From positions 62,001 to 126,000 of the forward strand of contig NZ_QRBE01000014.1 in assembly GCF_003363155.1 (NCBI RefSeq): a stretch of DNA of 64,000 nt. The letters run 5' to 3'. The position numbers and the translations under genes were made by a program. Shown one piece after another: positions 55,558 to 64,000 of the stretch; the stretch's first letter is position 1, and each line of letters begins with the position of its first letter. The DNA is from Dyella monticola. Lineage in GTDB: Bacteria > Pseudomonadota > Gammaproteobacteria > Xanthomonadales > Rhodanobacteraceae. The notes under the pieces were generated by a model, which did no database searches, had not been told where the DNA came from, and saw only the letters and a list, made by a program, of their open reading frames with translations.

Positions 55558-56151
55558 CTACCACGTCTTATTTTCCCTCTCCGGCCTAACCCGAAACGCC
55601 ACGCTGATCCTTGGCCCCGCGGGCTCGCGCAGCTTCGGAATGCCGTGATCGTAATTGAGCTGCGCGTTCCACCCCATCACCAGCAGGCTACCCGTTTCCA
55701 GCTCCAGCGCCGTCTTCAAACGTGGTGGCTGCTTGCGTTGAATCACCATGGTGCGTGTCGCGCCCAGTGACAACAGCGCAATCGGCTGATGCCGAACCAG
55801 TTCGTGCAGCTTGTCGTTGTGCGGCGCCACGCTGTCGTGTTCGTCGCGATAGAAGTTGAGGCCGATGCTGTTGAACGGTGCATCGACATGCTGCCTCACA
55901 ACGATCAGTGCATCACGCAACACCTTCGGCAACGCTGGATCGGTGACCGCATAATGGCAATGCAGTCGCGGCACACCCACCAGCCGTTCGTACATCATCC
56001 GCGTGCTCGCATGCCAATCGCCTTGTACGTGCAAGGCAGCGAACCATGCCTGGGCCACTACAGGCGAAACCACCTCAGGCTGATAAGTAATCGGGCCGGT
56101 TACATCATCGGCAATCCTTTGCACGTCTTGTTCGAAAAGTAGCGTCTGCAT
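55558..56151 (-). CDS. alkB: AlkB-like alpha-ketoglutarate-dependent dioxygenase
   Basis: The 197-residue Fe(II)/2-oxoglutarate oxygenase has the facial triad H111-x-D113 (APHNDKLHEL) and H169 (NYDHGIPK), with the 2-oxoglutarate arginines R181 and R187 in GPRISVAFRVRP. NFYRDEHDSV is the nucleotide-recognition region. AlkB enzymes reverse methylation damage in DNA and RNA. It is the last gene on this strand after dnaE2 with only a 7-base gap from the dnaE2 stop, so it may be cotranscribed with the SOS mutasome operon, linking alkylation repair to it. Confidence 0.88.
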   Translation of the reverse strand: MQTLLFEQDVQRIADDVTGPITYQPEVVSPVVAQAWFAALHVQGDWHASTRMMYERLVGVPRLHCHYAVTDPALPKVLRDALIVVRQHVDAPFNSIGLNFYRDEHDSVAPHNDKLHELVRHQPIALLSLGATRTMVIQRKQPPRLKTALELETGSLLVMGWNAQLNYDHGIPKLREPAGPRISVAFRVRPERENKTW

Positions 56152-56158
56152 AGATGCC

Positions 56159-59100
56159 TCAATGAAAATCACGCGAGCGCGCATCGAGGTCGGCCAGCAT
56201 GCTACTGAGATCACGAAGTTTTCGCGCGATCAGGTGACTTACGCCATCAACCGATTCCCAGCGACCTTCGATCGCCATAAGGCGCGCCTCCAGGTAAGGA
56301 CGCCGCTGCGTTTGCGCGATGTGATTCCACACCACCACGTTCACATGCCCAAACTCGTCTTCGATCGTGATGAAGGTGACGCCACTGGCGGTTTGCGGTT
56401 GCTGGCGCTGGGTGACGAGCCCCACGGTGCGTACATGCGATGCGTTCGGCGCCTTCTGCAGGCCGCGAGAATCCAGATAGCGATCGGCGCGCAAACGACT
56501 GCGCAACAGCTTCAACGGATGCGGACCAAGGCTCAAGCCGCTGTGCGCATAATCGGCTGTCATGTTTTCAATGGGCGTAGGCAGCGGCAGCACGATGTCA
56601 TGCTCACGTGGACTTTCGCGCCCGAATAGTGGCAGTTGTGACTCCACGCCAGAGGTGAGCCACAGCGCGCGATGACGATGTCCGGCCAAACCACGCAAAG
56701 CGCCTGCGTCGGCCAGCAAGTCCTGATGACGTGCATCCAGTTGCGCGCGTGCGCAAAGATCGACCACATCGCGAAAAGACGCCACATTACGTGCGGCGGA
56801 AATACGCTGTGCTATTTTTTCGCTGCAGCCACGCAGTTGGCGCAGCCCCAAGCGCAAGGCCAACCCTTTATCGCCATGTTCATCGGGCTCAAGCGTGCAA
56901 TCCCAATCGCTGTAGCGCACGTCCACGGGACGCACGCAAATGCCATGCTGCTGCGCATCCTGGACGATCTGACTTGGGCCATAGAATCCCATGGGCTGCG
57001 CATTGAGCAATGCGCAAGCGTAAACGGCAGGTTCGTGGCATTTCAGCCAGCTGCTGGTGTAGGCAAGATTGGCAAAACTCGCAGCATGACTTTCCGGAAA
57101 GCCATAACTGCCGAAGCCTTTTATCTGATTGAAGATCTGTTCGGCGAATTCCTGGGTGTAGCCTCTTGCCAACATGCCGGAAACCAGTTTTTCGTGGTGT
57201 TTTTCCATATCACCGTAACGTTTCCACGCGCCCATGGCTCGCCGCAACTCATCGGCCTCGCCTGGCTCGTAACCGGCCGCAACCATCGCCAGCTTCATGA
57301 CCTGCTCTTGGAACAAAGGCACACCCAGGGTGCGCTCAAGTACGGGACGCACGGCATCGGAGGGGTATGCTACGGGTTCCTCTTTGCGCCTGCGCCGCAA
57401 ATAGGGATGCACCATGTCACCTTGAATCGGGCCAGGCCGCACGATGGCTATCTGGATCACCAGGTCGTAGTAGTTGGCTGGCTTGAGTCGCGGCAGCATC
57501 GCCATCTGCGCGCGGCTTTCGATCTGGAATACGCCAATGGTGTCGGCGCGCTGGATCATCTGGTAAGTCTTTGCGTCGTCGGAGTCGATCGTCGCGATAT
57601 CCAGTGCCTTACCGCGATGCTTTTTTACCAGATCGAAACATTTTCGCAGGCATGTCAGCATACCCAGCGCCAGGCAATCGACCTTGAGCAAGCCCATGGC
57701 GTCCAGATCGTCTTTATCCCACTGAATGATGGTGCGATTGGGCATGGTCGCGTTTTCGATCGGCACCAGTTCATGCAGGGGGGCATCGTGGATCACGAAG
57801 CCGCCCACGTGCTGACTCAGATGGCGCGGCTTGCCGTGCAACTGCGCGGTCAGCGCAAGCAGCTTGCGCATCACGGGCGCTTCGGGATCGAAGCCCTGTT
57901 CGCGCAAACGTCCGTGTAGCGGAGCATTCCCCAGACGGAAGAAGCAATTGCCGAGCTTTTCAATCTGGTCCTCGGGCAAACCCAGGACCTTGGCCACATC
58001 GCGCACTGCGCTTTTGGTGCGATACGTGATGACCGTGGCAGCAATCGCAGCACGCTCGCGCCCATATTTGTTGTAAACGTACTGGATGACTTCTTCGCGT
58101 CGTTCATGCTCGAAATCGACGTCGATATCGGGCGGTTCGTTGCGCTCCATGGAAATAAAGCGCTCCGTCAGGAGGCTGACCTTCGCTGGATTGGCATCGG
58201 TTATACCCAACGCGAAACACACAATGGAATTGGCCGCCGAACCGCGACCCTGGCAAAGGATGTCCTGGCTGCGCGCATAACACACCATGTCGTTCACGGT
58301 GAGAAAGAATGCCTCGTATTCCTTCTTCTCGATCAGCTTCAGCTCACGCTCGATATCGGCCTGAATCGTGGGCGGCACACCGTTTGGCCAACGTCGGGCC
58401 GACCCTTCGGCGACGAGATGACATAGCCATTGCATGGCTGTGTAATGCTCGGGAACCAGCTCTTTGGGGTATTGGTAGTGCAAATCGTCCTTCAATGAGA
58501 ACGTGCAACGCTTTGCGATGCGAACGCTCTCTTCCAGCAACGCCTTGGAGTAAATTGTTTCCAGCGCGGAACGTTTGCGCAAATGTCGCTCGCCATTGCG
58601 AAACAGCACATCTCCAGCTTCGGCGATGGTCGTGCGATGACGAATCGCCGTCATCGTTTGTTGCAAGGGAAGGCGCTTGCGTATATGCATGTGCACGTCA
58701 CCACTGGCTACGCGCGGCAGTTGCAGTTCGTCACCCAATGTTTCAAGTTCGACAAGACGTGCTTCGTCATTGCTGTCGCGGTGCAGTTCCACCGCGAGCC
58801 ACGCACGATCGCCGAAGAGGTGCCTCACCCATTGACCATGCTCGCGATTGGCTTCTCGTTCGGGCATCCACAGCACCAACGTGCCGGGCGCACCGTCGGC
58901 CATATTGGCCCTGGTGAGGTGATAGTCGCCCTTTTCGGAAGCTCGCCGCCCCTGCGTAATCAAACGACACAGCGAAACATAACCTTGCTTGTTCTGCGCC
59001 AGAAACACCAGCTTGGGACCATCGGCAAGCCGGATTTCCGTGCCGACGATCAACGGTACTTTCGCATCGCGGGAGGCTTCCCACGCCCGCACGATACCGG

Positions 59101-59236
59101 CAAGCGAGCATTCGTCGGTAATCGCCAACGCGGTATAGCCGCACGTATGGGCGCGCTCGAAAAGTTCGTGTGCGCTGGACGCTCCACGCTGGAACGAGAA
59201 ATCCGACAGGCAGTGCAGTTCCGCGTAATCGCTCAT
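56159..59236 (-). CDS. dnaE2: error-prone DNA polymerase DnaE2
   Basis: The 1025-residue C-family polymerase performs translesion synthesis with ImuA and ImuB. It starts with a PHP domain ([36 protein letters not shown]), has the catalytic [31 protein letters not shown] and [31 protein letters not shown], and an OB-fold region at the end ([15 protein letters not shown]). It lacks the C-terminal beta-clamp and tau-binding domain of the replicative DnaE1. The ATG at 59236 overlaps the imuB stop by ATGA. It is probably induced by DNA damage through LexA2. Confidence 0.95.
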   Translation of the reverse strand: MSDYAELHCLSDFSFQRGASSAHELFERAHTCGYTALAITDECSLAGIVRAWEASRDAKVPLIVGTEIRLADGPKLVFLAQNKQGYVSLCRLITQGRRASEKGDYHLTRANMADGAPGTLVLWMPEREANREHGQWVRHLFGDRAWLAVELHRDSNDEARLVELETLGDELQLPRVASGDVHMHIRKRLPLQQTMTAIRHRTTIAEAGDVLFRNGERHLRKRSALETIYSKALLEESVRIAKRCTFSLKDDLHYQYPKELVPEHYTAMQWLCHLVAEGSARRWPNGVPPTIQADIERELKLIEKKEYEAFFLTVNDMVCYARSQDILCQGRGSAANSIVCFALGITDANPAKVSLLTERFISMERNEPPDIDVDFEHERREEVIQYVYNKYGRERAAIAATVITYRTKSAVRDVAKVLGLPEDQIEKLGNCFFRLGNAPLHGRLREQGFDPEAPVMRKLLALTAQLHGKPRHLSQHVGGFVIHDAPLHELVPIENATMPNRTIIQWDKDDLDAMGLLKVDCLALGMLTCLRKCFDLVKKHRGKALDIATIDSDDAKTYQMIQRADTIGVFQIESRAQMAMLPRLKPANYYDLVIQIAIVRPGPIQGDMVHPYLRRRRKEEPVAYPSDAVRPVLERTLGVPLFQEQVMKLAMVAAGYEPGEADELRRAMGAWKRYGDMEKHHEKLVSGMLARGYTQEFAEQIFNQIKGFGSYGFPESHAASFANLAYTSSWLKCHEPAVYACALLNAQPMGFYGPSQIVQDAQQHGICVRPVDVRYSDWDCTLEPDEHGDKGLALRLGLRQLRGCSEKIAQRISAARNVASFRDVVDLCARAQLDARHQDLLADAGALRGLAGHRHRALWLTSGVESQLPLFGRESPREHDIVLPLPTPIENMTADYAHSGLSLGPHPLKLLRSRLRADRYLDSRGLQKAPNASHVRTVGLVTQRQQPQTASGVTFITIEDEFGHVNVVVWNHIAQTQRRPYLEARLMAIEGRWESVDGVSHLIARKLRDLSSMLADLDARSRDFH

Positions 59237-60633
59237 GCGAACCACCCGTGCAACATCCAGCCGGATTGTTCATCCGGCGCGCAAAAGGCCCACGCACGTT
59301 GTCCGAGCGACGTTTTGACGATGTAGTAATCGCGACGCATCTCGCCGCCATCCCACCATCCGGTTTCCAACCGTTCCGGGCCGGCGAGAATATGCACCGT
59401 GCCGCGCAAGGGAACGGGACGCTCCAACAACCAGGTGGGACGCGCTCTTGGCTCGATAAAGTCTCCGTCTTGAACAGCTACGCGTTGCGAGTACTCCGGG
59501 CGCGGGTCAATGGTGGTGCCCCAGCGATACACCGCGTCATCGCCCAATCGTGCACGCAAGCGTTCGCGCAGTTGTTCGAAAGGCAGCGCATGGGCAGGAC
59601 GTTCATCGAACAGATCGCAACTAGCCGGCGTGAAACCGGGCAGATCGTCGGCAATCAACCGTAGCGATAATACGGGCGCAGGCAACTGTACCTGTTCCAG
59701 GCGACCACGTGCCGCATCGAACAACACCTCAGCATCGCGTTCGGGCGAGAGCATGCCCACGAGCACCTGTGTAGCGTCGCCTTCACGATGTTCCAGCCGC
59801 AGTGCAAACCGCTGCACGCCGCCATCGCGGCCGCAAAGATAAGCGGCAAGATCGCCCATCATCCGCTTCAGCGGAAAAACCAGCGCCGCGATGTTCTCCA
59901 CTTCGTGCGACAGTTCGATGCGCCAATCCACCGCATCGGGCGGTACGAACAGATCAAGCCCTGCCGGTGCATCGCCCAGCAGACGATCCATCGCTTGCAA
60001 GAGTTCCTTGCCGAAACGACGTTGCAGGCCATCACGTGGCATGCGCAGCACTTGCCCCAGAGAGCGGATGCCCATGCGCGGCAATGCATCTATGGCATGG
60101 TCTGGCAAGCGACTGTATCGCAAGGGCACGTCATCGAGCGCACGCTGCATCGTTTCGTGTGTGAAAGCGGCCTGACCATCGCTCACACCCGCGAGCACGT
60201 AGGCGGCGTGCGGCGTAGGTGCGGCTACGATGCGATGGTGAAAGCCCAGCGCCGCAAAATCGCTGCGCAGGTTGCGCTCCATCGTCGACCATTCGCCCAA
60301 AAGATGTCGGCTGCGGCTGATTTCCAACACGATGGCCTGCGGCAATAACGCCACCTGCGAGCTGTAGCGATAGGCCACGCCAGCGAGAAACTGCTGCCAG
60401 CGATGAACCTCGGATGCGTCGTACGGAATCGCTTCAAAACGCGCCAGCAGGGCCTGCGCAGTGGTCAGGCGTTGACCGGTGTGCAGACCCGCCTTGCGCG
60501 CAGAAGCATTGACGGCGACGACAACCCTGGCATTGAGCGGGCCGTCCACCAGCACCAGCGGACTGTCATCCGGGCGGCGACGGAGGACGCCATCCAGCGC
60601 CAATCGCGGCAGCAACAGACAGGCCCACAACAT
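59233..60633 (-). CDS. imuB: ImuB, Y-family polymerase-like mutasome protein
   Basis: The 466-residue protein is related to DinB/UmuC polymerases but serves as a hub without polymerase activity. It starts [20 protein letters not shown], with an altered active site in place of the DxxxFF acidic cluster, contains [20 protein letters not shown], and [24 protein letters not shown], a helix-hairpin-helix little-finger region. A canonical clamp-binding motif was not firmly identified. It overlaps dnaE2 by ATGA and is 9 bases from imuA. Confidence 0.92.
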   Translation of the reverse strand: MLWACLLLPRLALDGVLRRRPDDSPLVLVDGPLNARVVVAVNASARKAGLHTGQRLTTAQALLARFEAIPYDASEVHRWQQFLAGVAYRYSSQVALLPQAIVLEISRSRHLLGEWSTMERNLRSDFAALGFHHRIVAAPTPHAAYVLAGVSDGQAAFTHETMQRALDDVPLRYSRLPDHAIDALPRMGIRSLGQVLRMPRDGLQRRFGKELLQAMDRLLGDAPAGLDLFVPPDAVDWRIELSHEVENIAALVFPLKRMMGDLAAYLCGRDGGVQRFALRLEHREGDATQVLVGMLSPERDAEVLFDAARGRLEQVQLPAPVLSLRLIADDLPGFTPASCDLFDERPAHALPFEQLRERLRARLGDDAVYRWGTTIDPRPEYSQRVAVQDGDFIEPRARPTWLLERPVPLRGTVHILAGPERLETGWWDGGEMRRDYYIVKTSLGQRAWAFCAPDEQSGWMLHGWFA

Positions 60634-60642
60634 AGACGGGCC

Positions 60643-61377
60643 TCACGCCGTTTGCTTCTTTCGAGCGTGATTCCAGCAAAGGCCGGAATCGGGCATGCGA
60701 GGCATATGCTGATGAACCACATGCATCGCCTCCCGATTCCAGCCTTCGCTGGAAAGACGTTGAGAGGGATCGAAAGGAATCGGTTGCGATGGCGCGTTGC
60801 CACCACGGCATTTACGTATCCAGATGGACGTATGTGGCGAGGTTGCAAGTTCGAGCCGCAATGCGGCAGGCGAGGCGTTCGCCATATGCCGGCGATCGCG
60901 AAACACGAATGCCAGCGCTTGACCGGTATCTGCCGCCACTTGCAAGCGCCGCAGACTTCGATCATCTGCCTGAAGCGGCCATGCCAATACGGCAGCACAA
61001 CTGCCCGAACGCAGACATTGCTCGGCAGCCCATAACACCTGCTTTTCTTCCGTGTCGACGATTTCCAGTTGCTGCAGATTCACGCCTTGCTGGCGCCATC
61101 CCATCGCACACGGTAGATACGGTGGTGCAATTAACAACACGGGGCGATGCCCTTGCGTAAGTCGCGCCACGGTTGGCAGCACCAATTGCAACTCGCCGAT
61201 GCCATCGGCCGGCAACAGGATTTCCGTCAGTGACGCTTCGGGCCAACCACGCGCCGGCAATAGCGCATCAAGCATGGGCCAGCCCGTGGGCTGGCCGCCT
61301 TCGATCGGCGGTACCGCCTGCCCACGCCAAACGTGCCGTGCATCCAGCAAGTTCGACAACACTACCGCCGCACTCAT
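60643..61377 (-). CDS. imuA: ImuA, RecA-like mutasome protein with repeat-derived C-terminus
   Basis: The 244-residue protein is related to RecA/SulA and works with ImuB and DnaE2: MLDALLPARGWPEASLTEIL, LPTVARLTQGHRPVLLIAPP, and LRRLQVAADTGQALAFVFRD are typical. Its start overlaps the lexA2 stop by one base (TGATG). The last roughly 40 codons (from about FDPSQRLSSEGWNREAMHVV to the stop) are encoded by a palindromic repeat at 60665-60760 rather than by conserved imuA sequence, so the natural C-terminus has been replaced or extended. Confidence 0.9.
   Translation of the reverse strand: MSAAVVLSNLLDARHVWRGQAVPPIEGGQPTGWPMLDALLPARGWPEASLTEILLPADGIGELQLVLPTVARLTQGHRPVLLIAPPYLPCAMGWRQQGVNLQQLEIVDTEEKQVLWAAEQCLRSGSCAAVLAWPLQADDRSLRRLQVAADTGQALAFVFRDRRHMANASPAALRLELATSPHTSIWIRKCRGGNAPSQPIPFDPSQRLSSEGWNREAMHVVHQHMPRMPDSGLCWNHARKKQTA
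60665..60760. repeat. paired palindromic repeat inside the imuA 3' end
   Basis: GATTCCAGC-AAA-GGCCGGAATC at about 60668-60690 and GATTCCAGC-CTTC-GCTGGAA at about 60734-60755 are two short hairpins separated by about 45 bases containing GGGCATGCGAGGC and GCATCGCCTCCC, which are roughly complementary. They resemble the extragenic palindromes elsewhere in the window, but here they lie in coding sequence. Confidence 0.75.
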
Positions 61378-61997
61378 CAGCTGCCCCTCACGAGGCCAGC
61401 GAAAAGCCCTTCGATGGCGAAGTCTTCCGTGGGATCGGGATCGATGGGCTGATAGCCGGGGCTGTTCGGCAGCAGGCGGATCACATCGCCTTTCCAGTAC
61501 AGCCGCTTGATGGTGAAGCGATCGCTCGCCACGCGGGCGGCCACCACCTGGCCGTGGCGTGCTACCGGTGTGGCGTGCACGGCGACGAGGTCGCCATCGA
61601 GAATGCCCTCGTCGCGCATCGAGTCGCCGATAACGCGCACGAGATAATCCGGCTTCAGGCGGAACAGCCAGCGCGATACATGCAGGCTGCGCTCCACCCG
61701 CGACTCAGAAAAAATCGGCTCGCCTGCCGCGATGCGGCCGATCAGCGGCAACTCCAAGGTATCGGCTGCGAGCGGATCGACTTCCTGGATCAGCCGGATG
61801 CCGCGTGAGCGATTGGGTTCGACCACCAGCCGGCCCTTGGCCTCCAGCGAGCGTACATGCTTGAGCACGGCGCTGACGCTTGGAATGCCCATCGCCTGCC
61901 CGATCTGCTCCAGCGTCGGGGCCTCTCCATCGCGCTCCACGCGCTCGCGGATGAAGGCGAGGATATTGAACTGGCGGCTGGTGAGCTGGAGGGTCAT
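61377..61997 (-). CDS. lexA2: LexA repressor (LexA2 type)
   Basis: The 206-residue SOS repressor has an N-terminal winged helix (TSRQFNILAFIRERVERDG, PTLEQIGQAMGIPSVSAVLK) and a self-cleaving C-terminal domain with the cleavage bond A91-G92 (GRIAAGEPIF), nucleophile S126 (GDSM) and base K164 (TIKRL). RecA-stimulated cleavage would relieve repression. It is the first gene of lexA2-imuA-imuB-dnaE2, a layout known from many proteobacteria. A perfect palindrome lies 9 bases before its start codon. Confidence 0.94.
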   Translation of the reverse strand: MTLQLTSRQFNILAFIRERVERDGEAPTLEQIGQAMGIPSVSAVLKHVRSLEAKGRLVVEPNRSRGIRLIQEVDPLAADTLELPLIGRIAAGEPIFSESRVERSLHVSRWLFRLKPDYLVRVIGDSMRDEGILDGDLVAVHATPVARHGQVVAARVASDRFTIKRLYWKGDVIRLLPNSPGYQPIDPDPTEDFAIEGLFAGLVRGS

Positions 61998-62006
61998 GGG
62001 TACATC

Positions 62007-62028
62007 TTTTCACCTTTTTAGGTGAAAA
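62007..62028. promoter_or_regulatory. candidate LexA2 operator of the mutasome operon
   Basis: The sequence TTTTCACCT-TTTT-AGGTGAAAA is a perfect 9-base inverted repeat with a 4-base spacer, located 9 bases upstream of the lexA2 start. Its place and symmetry make it the probable autoregulatory operator. It differs from the Xanthomonas LexA1 site (TTAGn6TACTA type) and from the E. coli CTGT-n8-ACAG box. Confidence 0.75.
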
Positions 62029-62074
62029 TGAAGCCCCTCTCCTGAACCCTCCGCCTGACTAGCGCCTCAGGGGG

Positions 62075-62992
62075 TCAAACCGGCTCCAGCCAGCCCCACT
62101 TGTCCTGAGTCTTGCCGTTGAACAGGCCGAAGTAGAGCTCCTGCAAGCGACGTGTGACGCGTCCTGCCTTGCCGCTGCCGACCTGCTTGCCGTCGATCTC
62201 GCGGATGGGCGTGATTTCGGCGGCGGTGCCGCACATCAATACTTCATCGGCCAAATACAGGTATTCGCGCGGGATGTCGCGTTCCACCACTTCGATGCCG
62301 TCTTCGCGCGCCAGCACCTTGATGGTGTCGCGGGTGATGCCGGCGAGGATCGAAGCGCTGGCTGGCGTGGTGTGCAGCACGCCATCGAACACCAGGAACA
62401 GGTTTTCGCCCGCACCTTCGCTGAGCAGGCCGCTGGAGGCCAGCGCGATGCCTTCACCGAAACCCAGGCGACGCGCTTCACGCGCCACCAACTGTCCGGA
62501 AAGATAGTTGCCACCGGCCTTGGCGCCTGCGGGAATGGTATTGGGCGCAAAACGCTGCCAGCTCGACACGCAGGCCGTGATGCCCACTTCCAACGCCTCG
62601 GGCCCCAGATACGGGCCCATCGGCCAGGTCGCCACGGCGACATCGATCGGCGTTTCGGCGGAAAGCCCGAAACCACCGAGGCCGCGATAGGCCACCGGAC
62701 GCAGATAGGCAGCGGAAAAACCGTTCTTGCGGACCACTTCGCGGCATGCTGCGGCCAGTTCGTCCTGCGAGTACGGCAGCACCATGTCGTAGATCTTGGC
62801 CGAGAGGTACAGGCGCTTTAAGTGATCGGTGAGGCGAAAGATCGCCGCGCCTTCCGGCGTGACGTAGCTGCGTATCCCTTCGAAGATCGATGAGCCGTAA
62901 TGCAAGGCATGCGACATCACGTGGGCGGTGGCGTCCTTCCACGGCTTGATTTCACCGTTTTGCCAAATCCATTCGGGATACTGCTGGGCCAT
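62075..62992 (-). CDS. ilvE: branched-chain amino acid aminotransferase (IlvE)
   Basis: The 305-residue class IV PLP aminotransferase makes valine, leucine and isoleucine from their keto acids. Segments are WIWQNGEIKPWKDATAHVMS, HALHYGSSIFEGIRSY, AYLRPVAYRGLGGFG, the PLP lysine in AGAKAGGNYLSGQL, LSEGAGENLFLVFDG and MCGTAAEITPIREIDGK. The start at 62992 is chosen because upstream in-frame sequence has no family resemblance. It stands between the mutasome and an exported DUF4124-like gene, with its own promoter likely. Confidence 0.95.
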   Translation of the reverse strand: MAQQYPEWIWQNGEIKPWKDATAHVMSHALHYGSSIFEGIRSYVTPEGAAIFRLTDHLKRLYLSAKIYDMVLPYSQDELAAACREVVRKNGFSAAYLRPVAYRGLGGFGLSAETPIDVAVATWPMGPYLGPEALEVGITACVSSWQRFAPNTIPAGAKAGGNYLSGQLVAREARRLGFGEGIALASSGLLSEGAGENLFLVFDGVLHTTPASASILAGITRDTIKVLAREDGIEVVERDIPREYLYLADEVLMCGTAAEITPIREIDGKQVGSGKAGRVTRRLQELYFGLFNGKTQDKWGWLEPV

Positions 62993-63047
62993 GAGGGATC
63001 TCCGTTGGGGACCGCCCATGATAACGTGCCGAAGCTTTCGGCACCTT

Positions 63048-63641
63048 TCATTGAAGTTGCAACCACACGCAGCCGGAGCGATGCACGACGTCAAAGCGCG
63101 TTTGCTCGCCCGTGCCACTGCCGTCGTCGGATTCGGTTTGCACGATCAGCGCGTCACCATGCGCAGGCGTTTGGTTGGGTGATGCGGATAAGGAGAGTTG
63201 AGAAGCATCGGCATCGCCTCCGTCGGCGGATGCCGACGAGGAAGAAGCCGGCTCGCTTTGGACGCTAAGCAGCGGATGCGACATCAAGCGTGTGAACAGG
63301 CGGATATCGGCCACCGCGGCATCTTTTTCGTCCCCACTCCATAGCATCAGGCCAGCAAGACGATTGGGTTTGCGGTCGGCGAACGCGTCGATGACTGCTT
63401 GCTTGAGTTGCTGAACATCCGTCGCGCAGGTGACGGCGGGCGGCTGGGAGGTACTTGCCGATGCAGGTGCGCTTGCTGTCGAGGCCGGCGCCGGCAACGC
63501 GGGCTTGGCATTGACGTCAGCGCATGCGCGGTCGGTGAAAACCGGGATGCCGTCAGCGCCGATGCAACGATGAATATCGCCTTGCGCCTTAGCGCAAACA
63601 GGCACGAGCATAAGCAGCAGGAGAAAAGCGAAAGCACGCAT
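63048..63641 (-). CDS. exported DUF4124-domain protein
   Basis: The 197-residue protein has a signal peptide (MRAFAFLLLLMLVPVCAKAQ) followed by IHRCIGADGIPVFTDRACAD, the short DUF4124 motif with Y/F-D and two cysteines, then a Ser, Ala and Pro-rich linker and a variable C-terminal region ending in CVWLQLQ. Function is unknown; such proteins are common in the periplasm of beta- and gammaproteobacteria. The upstream in-frame extension would overlap metF and is rejected. Confidence 0.78.
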   Translation of the reverse strand: MRAFAFLLLLMLVPVCAKAQGDIHRCIGADGIPVFTDRACADVNAKPALPAPASTASAPASASTSQPPAVTCATDVQQLKQAVIDAFADRKPNRLAGLMLWSGDEKDAAVADIRLFTRLMSHPLLSVQSEPASSSSASADGGDADASQLSLSASPNQTPAHGDALIVQTESDDGSGTGEQTRFDVVHRSGCVWLQLQ

Positions 63642-63673
63642 CGGGCAAGCATAGCCCGATGCTTCATGCACGA

Positions 63674-64000
63674 TCAGTGGAGCTGCTCGAGCACGGCGCG
63701 CGTCGCTTTCGCACGGTTCAGCGTGTAGAAGTGCAACGCCGGCGCGCCACCTTCCAGCAGGCGACGGCACAGTTGCGCCACGACTTCTGCGCCCATGGCG
63801 CGGATGGAATCGGCATCGTCGTAATACGCTTGCATGCGCTTGGCAATCCAGCGCGGAATTTCCGCGCCGCAGGCATCGGAAAAACGCTTGAGCTGCGCGT
63901 AATTGGAAATGGGCATGATGCCGGGCACGATCGGCACCGTCACGCCCATGCGGCGCACGTCGTCGACGAAGCAAAAATAAGCATCCGCATTGAAGAAATA
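63674..64000 (-). CDS. metF: 5,10-methylenetetrahydrofolate reductase, 3' part (MetF)
   Basis: The frame runs off the right edge of the window, so only about the last 109 codons are present. YFFNADAYFCFVDDVRRMGV, PIVPGIMPISNYAQLKRF, ACGAEIPRWIAKRM and GGAPALHFYTLNRAKAT match the C-terminal half of MetF, the flavoprotein that makes methyl-THF for methionine synthesis. The N-terminus lies beyond base 64000. Confidence 0.93.
   Translation of the reverse strand, partial: YFFNADAYFCFVDDVRRMGVTVPIVPGIMPISNYAQLKRFSDACGAEIPRWIAKRMQAYYDDADSIRAMGAEVVAQLCRRLLEGGAPALHFYTLNRAKATRAVLEQLH

Noticed and set aside
1-64000. tRNA or rRNA genes
   Set aside because: No cloverleaf with a CCA-type end or rRNA-like sequence was recognised on either strand by eye.

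Overview
The window is a GC-rich bacterial chromosome segment, most probably from a gammaproteobacterium of the Xanthomonadales (Rhodanobacteraceae: the Dyella, Luteibacter, Rhodanobacter or Frateuria neighbourhood). This assignment is inferred from several features together: the rmlBACD-xanB sugar nucleotide cluster, a xanthomonalisin-like S53 protease, the lexA2-imuA-imuB-dnaE2 mutagenesis cassette, FecIRA surface signalling, and short GC-rich palindromes at gene ends. I found no tRNA, rRNA, CRISPR array, insertion sequence or prophage. It reads as ordinary chromosome with a few accessory patches.

Layout. 1-4283: dTDP-L-rhamnose (rmlBACD) and GDP-mannose (xanB/manC) synthesis for surface polysaccharide, genes overlapping by ATGA. 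4421-8735: secreted phosphoesterase, O-methyltransferase, secreted S53 protease. 9320-14478: TonB receptor, FecR, FecI, and a DUF535 gene just upstream of fecI. 14552-21076: RND efflux operon (adaptor, pump, outer-membrane channel) with a divergent TetR gene. 21079-26034: cyoABCD bo3 quinol oxidase plus SURF1. 26371-31126: MHS-type transporter, then a four-gene operon (enolase-superfamily enzyme, PPC/DUF296 protein, Anabaena-sensory-rhodopsin-transducer homologue, SDR). 31221-38350: GH15 enzyme, ahpC-ahpF, gluconokinase, exported RidA-like protein, GH43 enzyme. 38455-42922: compact Csu-type chaperone-usher pilus operon with an AT-rich upstream region. 43257-46813: a decayed alpha/beta hydrolase, dbpA, a 49-residue gene overlapping a UPF0178 gene, and a YkgJ-type gene. 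46814-56151: glmS, cystathionine beta-synthase with CBS domains, a YdcH-like gene, two DUF4398-like genes, pilU, maleylacetoacetate isomerase, pgk, alkB. 56159-61997: lexA2-imuA-imuB-dnaE2. 62075-64000: ilvE, a DUF4124-type exported protein, and the 3' part of metF.

The most interesting points are the rhodopsin-transducer-like operon with no rhodopsin in view and a long C-rich, G-poor leader; the mutasome operon behind a perfect 9+4+9 palindrome, whose imuA 3' end is made of a repetitive extragenic palindrome; several palindrome families placed mainly between convergent genes; the DUF535 gene joined to fecI; and a pseudogene with readable disabling mutations. Functions are assigned from recognised motifs and gene order only; no database search was run.
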